From NCBI GenBank assembly GCA_003565055.1, contig PXDM01000335.1, forward strand, positions 1 to 18,355: 18,355 nt of DNA, written 5' to 3'. Below, piece after piece: positions 12,425-18,355 of the stretch. Origin of the DNA: Paracoccaceae bacterium. GTDB taxonomy: Bacteria > Pseudomonadota > Alphaproteobacteria > Rhodobacterales > Rhodobacteraceae. The notes under the pieces were generated by a model. It did not search any database. It saw only the letters and a list, made by a program, of their open reading frames with translations, and was not told the origin of the DNA. Numbering within the stretch: position 1 is the stretch's first letter; each line of letters begins with the position of its first letter. Both the position numbers and the translations under genes were made by a program.

Positions 12425-15357
12425 TGTGCAACTTCTTCATGCGCGGGGTAATCGAGGTTCGAAATATCGAGATGCGTTATCACACAGCCACCATCGCGCA
12501 AAGTGGCCGCGTGCATCATGAACCAGCGTTTACGTGTGGGCGAATGACAGGGATAGATCAAGGAAAACTCGTCGCTCTCCCCCGAAAGTAGGGGTTTGAG
12601 ACCCTCCAGAGCCCGCCGCGCCGTGTCGTCGGTCTCCGCCGCGCGCTCCAGCATCCGCACGTAATCGACGCCCTTGCCGCTCGAAAGCGACCGGGTTCCG
12701 CCGTTTTCCAGCGCGAATTTGCGCCAGGCTTCATTGACCATCACAACCTGCCCTGCCGCATCGAGCACCGCCAGATTTTGCGGGGCCGCGTCGATCACCG
12801 CTTGCAGATAGCGCATCGCCTGCAAGCTTGAGACGTCAATGAAGGACAGGACCATGCGCGACTCTTCTGACGACCGCCCGACGAAAGGCTGGATCGTGAC
12901 CAGCCAGCTGCGCTTGTCACGGTCGAGCACCTCATGTTGCATGGTGATGCGCCCGGCCTCGGCCTCGGCAATGCGCGCTTCGAGATCGAAGCCCACCAGC
13001 GTATGCGTGATATCCATGAGCGGCCGCCCGATATCCTGATCGCGCAGGCGGAAAATCTCCGTCGCCTGGGCCGAAAACCGCGTGATGCGCCCGAACCCGT
13101 CGAGAAAGATCAGCGGGATGCGCGCGGCGCGCGACAAGCCTTCGAGATCGGCATAGGCTTCATTGAGCTGCATGATCTTTTCCTGCAACTCGGCATTGAC
13201 CGTGTGCAGTTCCTCATTGACCGATTGCAGCTCTTCATTAGTGCTTTGCAGCTCCTCATTGCTGGCCATCAGCTCTTCATTGCTGGCCTGCAACTCCTCA
13301 TTCGCGCTGCCGAGTTCCTCGATCGTGGTCTTGAGCGTGTCGCGGACCTGATCAAGCTCGGATTCGAGTTCCGCCGCGCGGCTGGCCGTGAGCGAGGCGA
13401 TATCCTCCGTCTGAGCACCCGGCGCGCTCACCCGGCTGAGCGCATGCAGCCGCTCGAAGCTGATCACCAGTTGCGACACGGCCTCCTGCCCTGCCATCGG
13501 CACAGGGCGGATGTCGATGCGCACCGGCAGATCGAAACCCGACCCGCCCTCATCCGGTTCGGGCTGCATGATCACGGATTTGATCTGCGTGCGGTCCCTG
13601 AGCGCTGCGAAAATCAGCGTCGAGACCACAGCCGCGATCCGCTCGGGCAGCAGACGCACCAGATCGAGCGTCGCATCACCGGGCTGGAAGCGCAGGAAGG
13701 GCGTGACATCGCCAAAGACATGGCGGATTTCGCGATTGACATCGACCACGACCGAAGGCGGCACGAAAGCCTTGATCAGACAGGTGGTCGAGGGCGACAG
13801 CGCCTGTGTCGCATCATGGATCGCCTGCGCGGGCGCGCGCTGCGTGCGATGCCCGCGCCGCATCTTGCGCGTATCAGCGGAGAGCAGGAAATCCTCCGCC
13901 GAGAGATGACGCAGCTCACCGCGCAGCCGGAAGATCTTGCTGCGCGCCGAAACCGTGTCGAGCAGCGGCGTCAGCTTGCCCGGCGCCTCCGACCCGCCCA
14001 TGAAGATCGCACCGCCGCCCTTGAGCCCGAAAAGCATCCGCCGCAGCGCGCGTTCCTGCGGCTCGGGGCGCAGATAGATGATCATGTTGCGACAGACCAC
14101 CAGATCGAGCTTCAGGAAGGGCGGATCGCTGAGCACATCATGGCGCGAGAAGACAATGGCGCGGCGCAGACGCGGGATGATCTGGAACTTGTCGTCATCC
14201 ACTGCGGTGAAATAGCGCTCGCGCAGCTCTTGCGGGATATTCTGCAACAAACGCGCCGGATAGATCCCGCTGGAGGCGACCGCCAGATAGCTCGGCTCGA
14301 TATCGGTCGCGAAAATCTTGACCTCCAGATCGAGGCCCAGCTCGCGCATCGCCTCAAAGGTCAGGATCGCGAGCGAATAGGCTTCCTGCCCGGTCGAACA
14401 GGCCACTGACCAGATGCGATAGACCGCCTCCGCGTCATCGCGCTGCTTCAGCAGATCCGGGCGGATCACGGTCTGGCCAAGGTCGTCAAACGCGTCCTTG
14501 TCGCGGAAAAACGAGGTGACCGGGATCATCATCTCGCTGCGTAGCCGCCCGGCTTCCTCGGTCTCTGCCCGCAAGAGCCGCATATAGCTCTGCACATCCT
14601 TGTTGCCGGTCGCCAGCATGCGCCGCTCCAGCCGCCGCACGAGCGTATGCGGCTTGTACTGCGCCAGGTCGATCTCGATCAGCCCGCTGATCTCGGCCAG
14701 CATATCCTCGATGGGGATCTCGACCTCCGGGTCGATGGTGATCAGGCGCGGGGCGCGGTTCTCCTCGATCACGCTTTCGATGAAGGCCGCGAGCGCTTCC
14801 GGCGTGCCGGTCTCATGCGCAAGCCCGGTCGCCATCGCATTGAGCGGCATCCCGTCAAACCCCGCGCTGGTGGGCGATTGCACCAGCGCCCAGCCGCCCG
14901 CCTCGACGATGCTGTGCAGCCCCTCGGAGCCGTCCGACCCGGTGCCCGACAGCACCACACCGAAAGCGCGTTCGCAGGCCGCATCGGCCAGCGAATGAAA
15001 GAAGGTGTTGATCGGAAAGGTCATCCCCGTCGCCGGGCGCGGGTCGAGATGCAGCCGGTTGTCACAGAGCCGCATCGTCACCCCCGACGGGATCACATAG
15101 ACACAGCCCGCCCGCAACTGGTCCCCCTCGGCGGCGACCTTGACACGCATGCTGGTATTGCGCGCCAGCAGGCTGTCCATCATCGTCTTGTGGTTCGGCG
15201 CAAGATGCTGGATCACCACATAGGCTGCGTTCAGCCCCGGATCTATCGCCGAAAAGAAGCGGTCAAGCGCCTGCAATCCCCCGGCGGATGCCCCGATCGC
15301 CACCACCGTTTCAACGGCGTGGGCATGTCCAGAAGCAGGAGCGTCACTGTCAGGCAT
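12421..15357 (-). CDS. CheB-CheR-coiled-coil-PAS-PAS hybrid protein
   Basis: 978 residues. A CheB methylesterase domain (~12-195) has the catalytic triad Ser24 (GASAGG), His51 (IQHLAP) and Asp142 (GTGSDGS), but no N-terminal receiver. A CheR methyltransferase follows (~215-480): substrate-side LVRRLERRM, the AdoMet motif ACSTGQEAYSLA near 318-330 and CRNMIIYL near 424. After a ~150-residue linker with some PAS-like character comes a heptad coiled coil (NEELQ-type) and two PAS domains (~740-850 and ~860-960). There is no histidine kinase domain at the C-terminus. CheB/CheR add and remove methyl groups on glutamates. Here, without chemotaxis genes nearby, the target is unknown. ATG 15357 is chosen; a GTG at 15369 is also in frame and neither has a good ribosome site. 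It is followed by the coupled PAS gene. Confidence 0.93.
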   Translation of the reverse strand: MPDSDAPASGHAHAVETVVAIGASAGGLQALDRFFSAIDPGLNAAYVVIQHLAPNHKTMMDSLLARNTSMRVKVAAEGDQLRAGCVYVIPSGVTMRLCDNRLHLDPRPATGMTFPINTFFHSLADAACERAFGVVLSGTGSDGSEGLHSIVEAGGWALVQSPTSAGFDGMPLNAMATGLAHETGTPEALAAFIESVIEENRAPRLITIDPEVEIPIEDMLAEISGLIEIDLAQYKPHTLVRRLERRMLATGNKDVQSYMRLLRAETEEAGRLRSEMMIPVTSFFRDKDAFDDLGQTVIRPDLLKQRDDAEAVYRIWSVACSTGQEAYSLAILTFEAMRELGLDLEVKIFATDIEPSYLAVASSGIYPARLLQNIPQELRERYFTAVDDDKFQIIPRLRRAIVFSRHDVLSDPPFLKLDLVVCRNMIIYLRPEPQERALRRMLFGLKGGGAIFMGGSEAPGKLTPLLDTVSARSKIFRLRGELRHLSAEDFLLSADTRKMRRGHRTQRAPAQAIHDATQALSPSTTCLIKAFVPPSVVVDVNREIRHVFGDVTPFLRFQPGDATLDLVRLLPERIAAVVSTLIFAALRDRTQIKSVIMQPEPDEGGSGFDLPVRIDIRPVPMAGQEAVSQLVISFERLHALSRVSAPGAQTEDIASLTASRAAELESELDQVRDTLKTTIEELGSANEELQASNEELMASNEELQSTNEELQSVNEELHTVNAELQEKIMQLNEAYADLEGLSRAARIPLIFLDGFGRITRFSAQATEIFRLRDQDIGRPLMDITHTLVGFDLEARIAEAEAGRITMQHEVLDRDKRSWLVTIQPFVGRSSEESRMVLSFIDVSSLQAMRYLQAVIDAAPQNLAVLDAAGQVVMVNEAWRKFALENGGTRSLSSGKGVDYVRMLERAAETDDTARRALEGLKPLLSGESDEFSLIYPCHSPTRKRWFMMHAATLRDGGCVITHLDISNLDYPAHEEVAQ
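13180..13305 (-). repeat. Six tandem 7-residue (21-base) NEELQ repeats in the CheB/CheR hybrid
   Basis: Six consecutive heptads of the form x-N-E-E-L-Q-x (ANEELQA, SNEELMA, SNEELQS, TNEELQS, VNEELHT, VNAELQE) fill exactly 126 bases. This regular, acidic heptad stretch is a well-known feature of CheB-CheR-PAS hybrids and forms a coiled coil that likely passes signals between the CheR part and the PAS domains. Confidence 0.9.
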
Positions 15358-15386
15358 ACGGACCAGCACAAAAAGACCAGACGCGA

Positions 15387-15415
15387 AGAATAGGCCAGCA
15401 CCTGCGAAGTTTCAA
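15387..15415 (-). promoter_or_regulatory. Candidate sigma-70 promoter for CheB/CheR hybrid
   Basis: On the minus strand TTGAAA (15415-15410), a 17-base spacer, then TATTCT (15392-15387): five of six and four of six matches to consensus with ideal spacing. The start site would be near 15380, giving a leader of only ~11-23 bases depending on which start codon is used. Confidence 0.5.
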
Positions 15416-15431
15416 CCTGCCTGACGTCGGG

Positions 15432-15953
15432 TCAGCTCACCGCCCCTGACCCGCCCCGCAGCCGGACAAATTCCAGCCGCGCGAGATGCAGATCGACCGC
15501 CATCTCGCGCCCGATGGCCACCAGCCCCAGCCGCGTCAAGCGGCGCGGGTCAAAGGCCAGATCCGTGCGATGCGGGGTGAACCCGGCGAAGGGCAGCACG
15601 ACCTCGTGCCAGTCATCGCGCGCGTGAAATCTCGCCCGCCAGGATTGCCAGACCGCAGTCATATCCGCGCTGCGCAAATGCAGGTTGTATCCCGCATCAT
15701 TGCCGCGCACCCGCAGCCGCAGCCCGTCGAATTGCGCGGCGTCGAAGACCTGCCCGCGCGGGGCCAGCGGCAGGGCCATCTGCAGAAAACCACCGTTATT
15801 GTCGAGGCTGACCGCGCCGCTCAGATGCAGCGCATCGCCCGCGCGCAACAGACGGCCCGCGCTGACCCCGCCCATGACCTGATCGCTGACGCAGGACCAC
15901 TCGGCCCCCGTCGCGGCCCGCAAACCGGGGCCGCGCCCATCTTCAAGGATCAC
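15432..15953 (-). CDS. CIA30-family protein
   Basis: 173 residues, a beta-rich (jelly-roll) protein. WSCVSDQVMGGVSAG near the start and LSGAVSLDNNGGFLQM after it are the hallmarks of the CIA30 family (complex I intermediate-associated protein 30, PF08547 type), and DAAQFDGLRLRVRGN and DWHEVVLPFAGFTP continue the pattern. In mitochondria the eukaryotic member (NDUFAF1) helps assemble complex I; in bacteria the role is not established and many members are annotated only by this domain. No signal peptide or TM. The start is GTG 15953, which overlaps the stop of the helix-hairpin-helix gene (GTGA, 15950-15953), so the two are translationally coupled. The 62 bases after its stop contain a candidate promoter for the next gene. 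Confidence 0.87.
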   Translation of the reverse strand: MILEDGRGPGLRAATGAEWSCVSDQVMGGVSAGRLLRAGDALHLSGAVSLDNNGGFLQMALPLAPRGQVFDAAQFDGLRLRVRGNDAGYNLHLRSADMTAVWQSWRARFHARDDWHEVVLPFAGFTPHRTDLAFDPRRLTRLGLVAIGREMAVDLHLARLEFVRLRGGSGAVS

Positions 15954-16561
15954 GCAGGCGGCTTGGAGGCGCTGGTCTCGGCCAGAGTCTTGGCCTGTCC
16001 GATCCAGTCATCGCGCTCGATCCGGCCCTTGAAATTCAGGAACCCGTCGACCCAGGCGACTTCCTTGTCGCTCCAGCGCGCGATCTGCCAGAAATGGTAG
16101 ACGCCGAGCGTGTTGAGCTTGCCTTCGAGCACCGGCCCGACCCCGCTGATCTGCTTGAGGTCATCGGCTGCGCCAACAGGCGCGCTCAGCATCTCGGGCT
16201 TGGTGCCTTCGGGTGCGGCCTCCGGGGCCGGGGCCTCAGCCGCGGCCGCGACAGAGGCGCTCACCGGGGCCACTGTTTCCGCTTTGGCCGCGGGCGCTGG
16301 CGCGGTTGCTGCAACAGTCGGAGCCGCCGCCTGCGCCGGGGCCTTTCTCACATCCGCTGGCGTTTTCGCCGGCGGCGCGGGCTGTTCGGCGATGGTGAAG
16401 ATCACCCCGACAATCAGCGTGATGACCGCCGCGATGCCAACCGAGCCATTGCCCTCGATCCCGACCAGAAGGAAGGATACGCCCCCCGCCACAAGCCCTG
16501 CAGCACAGGCAATGGCCCATCCGTAAAGCGGTGGCGCGTTCTTGGTTTCAGCAGTAGCCAT
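15950..16561 (-). CDS. Membrane-anchored helix-hairpin-helix protein related to NuoE C-terminal extension
   Basis: 203 residues. Two TM helices (~11-31 and ~36-55) are followed by a long Ala/Pro-rich flexible region (~60-135) and a C-terminal helix-hairpin-helix domain (~135-200): DDLKQISGVGPVLEGKLNTL then GVYHFWQIARWSDKEVAWVD and GRIERDDWIGQAKTLA. From memory this last block closely resembles the C-terminal extension of the 24-kDa NADH dehydrogenase subunit NuoE in Rhodobacteraceae, so a link to complex I is possible; it could instead bind nucleic acid. Start: AAGGAG lies 9 bases before ATG 16561, better than ATG 16570 (no spacing) or 16594. It follows dxs by 39 bases, perhaps in the same transcript. 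Confidence 0.8.
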   Translation of the reverse strand: MATAETKNAPPLYGWAIACAAGLVAGGVSFLLVGIEGNGSVGIAAVITLIVGVIFTIAEQPAPPAKTPADVRKAPAQAAAPTVAATAPAPAAKAETVAPVSASVAAAAEAPAPEAAPEGTKPEMLSAPVGAADDLKQISGVGPVLEGKLNTLGVYHFWQIARWSDKEVAWVDGFLNFKGRIERDDWIGQAKTLAETSASKPPA

Positions 16562-16600
16562 GGTGATCATCTCCTTGTGTTGAAAATCGAGCACATCTCG

Positions 16601-18355
16601 TCAAATCAGCTTAGCGCGTTTTTCCTGTGTGGGAAGGGACTCAATGCCCAAAGCCTGCAACGCGCGCGCAGCGATATCCTGCGCAGTAAGCTGCGCATCT
16701 GCATACATCTGGTCCGGGCTCGCCTGTTCGATGAAGCGGTCGGGCAGCGTCATGGTGCGCACGGCCAGCCGCCGCTCCAACAGTCCCTCGTTGGCCATGT
16801 AATGCAACACATGCGCGCCGAAACCGCCCTCCGCGCCTTGCTCGATGGTGATCAGCGCCTCGTGATGGCGGGCGAGTTGGCCGATCAGATCCGTATCGAG
16901 CGGCTTGGCGAAACGCGCATCCGCAATGGTGCAGGTGACGCCGCGCGCCTCCAGCGCCTCGGCGGCGAGCATGACCTCGGGCAGATGCGCGCCGAAGGAC
17001 AGAAGCGCTACCATGGACCCTTCGCGCAGGATGCGTCCCTTGCCGATTTCCAGCGGCACGCCCCGTTCGGGCAGCTCGACCCCGGAGCCTTCGCCACGCG
17101 GATAGCGGAACGCGATGGGGCCTGCGTCATGGGCGGTGGCGGTGGCCACCATATGCACAAGCTCCGCCTCATCGCCTGCGGCCATGACGACCATGCCGGG
17201 CAGGTTCGCGAGATAAGCCACATCGAAACTGCCTGCATGCGTGGCCCCATCCGCGCCGACAAGCCCCGCGCGGTCAATGGCGAAGCGCACAGGCAGGCCC
17301 TGCAGCGCCACATCATGCACGATCTGGTCATAACCGCGTTGCAGAAAGGTCGAATAGATCGCGCAGAAGGGCTTGAGGCCGCTCGCCGCCATGCCCGCCG
17401 CGAAGGTCACGGCATGTTGCTCGGCAATGCCCACGTCAAAGACCCGGCGGGGGAAGCGTTTGCCCATGATATCGACCCCGGTGCCACCCGGCATGGCCGC
17501 CGAGACCGCGACGACCAGCGGATCGCGCGCGGCCTCATCCGTCAGGGCCTGGCCGAAGACCGACGTGTAGCTCGGCGCATTGGGCTTCGATTTCGACTGC
17601 GCGCCCGAGGCGACGTCGAATTTCGCAACACCGTGATAGCAGCAATCCGACGCCTCGGCCGGCGCATAGCCCTTGCCCTTGATGGTGCGCACATGGATCA
17701 GCACCGGCCCTTCGGCCCGGTCGCGCGCGATGCGCAGCGTGGCCAGCAGATCAGGCATGGAATGGCCGTCGATGGGGCCGATATAGGTGAAGCCCAGATG
17801 CTCGAACATGGTCGCATCGGGCGGGCCACCACAGGCGCGGGTCCGCGCTGCAAGGGCTTGTTCGCGCAAGGATTGCGGCAGGGCCGAGATGAAGCCCTGC
17901 GCCACTTCCGAGAGCGAGGCCTGCGGCGCGTTCAGCCGGTTGAGATAGGTATTCATCGCGCCCACAGGCGGGGCGATGGACATGTCATTGTCGTTCAGGA
18001 TCACGAACAGGCGGCGCCCTTCGGCACCGGCATTGTTGAGCGCCTCATAGGCCATGCCAGCGGTGATCGAGCCATCCCCGATGACCGCAATCGCGTCACC
18101 TGTCGGCTGGCCCATGTCGCGGCCGATGGTGAAGCCGAGGGCTGCGGAAATGCTCGTCGAGCTATGCGCTGCGCCGAAGGGGTCGAAGACGGATTCGCTG
18201 CGTTTGGTGAAGCCCGAGAGCCCGTCCTTCTGGCGTAATGTGCCCATGCGGTCGCGGCGGCCAGTCAGGATCTTGTGGGGGTAGCATTGATGCGAAACGT
18301 CCCAGATCAGCTTGTCGAAGGGGGTGCGGAAGACCGAATGCAGCGCGACGGTCAG
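16601..18355 (-). CDS. dxs: 1-deoxy-D-xylulose-5-phosphate synthase, 5' end outside window
   Basis: The frame is open to the window edge (L-T-V-A-L-H-S-V-F upstream of the in-window ATG at 18247), giving 584 visible residues of about 640. Motifs: DVSHQCYPHKILTGR near the visible N-end, the thiamine diphosphate site GDGSITAGMAYEALNNAG, the pyrimidine-domain block GIAEQHAVTFAAGMA with its catalytic Glu, STFLQRGYDQIVHD and the transketolase signature DRAGLVGADGATHAG. It joins pyruvate and glyceraldehyde 3-phosphate to make DXP, the first step of the MEP route to isoprenoids (quinones, carotenoids and, in phototrophs, bacteriochlorophyll tails), in the cytosol. The stop codon is followed after 39 bases by the helix-hairpin-helix gene. 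No terminator is evident. Confidence 0.98.
   Translation of the reverse strand: MTVALHSVFRTPFDKLIWDVSHQCYPHKILTGRRDRMGTLRQKDGLSGFTKRSESVFDPFGAAHSSTSISAALGFTIGRDMGQPTGDAIAVIGDGSITAGMAYEALNNAGAEGRRLFVILNDNDMSIAPPVGAMNTYLNRLNAPQASLSEVAQGFISALPQSLREQALAARTRACGGPPDATMFEHLGFTYIGPIDGHSMPDLLATLRIARDRAEGPVLIHVRTIKGKGYAPAEASDCCYHGVAKFDVASGAQSKSKPNAPSYTSVFGQALTDEAARDPLVVAVSAAMPGGTGVDIMGKRFPRRVFDVGIAEQHAVTFAAGMAASGLKPFCAIYSTFLQRGYDQIVHDVALQGLPVRFAIDRAGLVGADGATHAGSFDVAYLANLPGMVVMAAGDEAELVHMVATATAHDAGPIAFRYPRGEGSGVELPERGVPLEIGKGRILREGSMVALLSFGAHLPEVMLAAEALEARGVTCTIADARFAKPLDTDLIGQLARHHEALITIEQGAEGGFGAHVLHYMANEGLLERRLAVRTMTLPDRFIEQASPDQMYADAQLTAQDIAARALQALGIESLPTQEKRAKLI

Noticed and set aside
13180..13305. 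Regular 21-base periodicity resembling a tandem-repeat or CRISPR-like array
   Set aside because: It encodes in-frame NEELQ heptads inside a conserved protein family; the repeats are coding, without spacers.
16094..18238. 714-codon open frame on the plus strand
   Set aside because: Antisense to dxs and the HHH gene. Arg/Gly/His-rich with no recognisable motif, whereas dxs motifs are unmistakable.

Overview
The window looks like a high-GC chromosomal segment of an alphaproteobacterium, most likely Rhodobacteraceae. The basis is gene content: type III glutamine synthetase, a DUF1989-GcvT fusion, an HWE-family kinase, a CheB/CheR/PAS hybrid, and a short protein whose C-terminus resembles the tail of Rhodobacteraceae NuoE. 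This is recognition from memory, not a search. I see no tRNA, rRNA, CRISPR array, insertion sequence or phage gene, and no clear sign of recent transfer.

Region 1 (1-7200), small-molecule uptake and C1/nitrogen metabolism. The 3' part of a type III glutamine synthetase / gamma-glutamylmethylamide synthetase-like gene converges on a DUF1989-GcvT folate-dependent methyl/aminomethyltransferase. Upstream of the latter, on the same strand, are an SLC13-type permease with two TrkA_C domains and a BCCT betaine/choline-type transporter that ends in a clear intrinsic terminator. A TATAAT box lies inside a nearly perfect 24-bp AT-rich palindrome just before the DUF1989-GcvT gene, suggesting it is controlled on its own. 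The set fits use of methylated amines or betaines, but the substrates are not shown by the sequence.

Region 2 (7478-11710), signalling and stress response. A soluble two-PAS HWE histidine kinase is followed by a small receiver-like protein that lacks the acidic pocket and has Glu at the phospho-acceptor position. Convergent to these is a DUF1328 membrane peptide gene followed by a DUF2383 four-helix-bundle gene. Next come a secreted, acidic protein with two PRC-barrel domains and a 67-residue single-TM protein. Three transcription units here (DUF1328-DUF2383, PRC-barrel, 67-aa protein) are each preceded by GGAAC-N16-(C/G)GTT. This is the promoter pattern of EcfG-type general stress sigma factors, and it suggests a small regulon cluster.

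Region 3 (11840-15357), a CheB-CheR-coiled coil-PAS-PAS hybrid whose stop overlaps the start (ATGA) of a smaller coiled-coil/PAS protein. No chemotaxis genes surround them, so a role in signalling or stress sensing is more likely than classical chemotaxis.

Region 4 (15432-18355), three same-strand genes. The 3' part of dxs (first MEP isoprenoid pathway enzyme) is followed by a membrane-anchored helix-hairpin-helix protein and a CIA30-family protein whose start overlaps its stop (GTGA). The last two hint at a respiratory complex I connection.

The strongest new observations are the three matching ECF-type promoters, the degenerate receiver beside the HWE kinase, the palindromic operator/promoter before DUF1989-GcvT, and the HHH-CIA30 pair.
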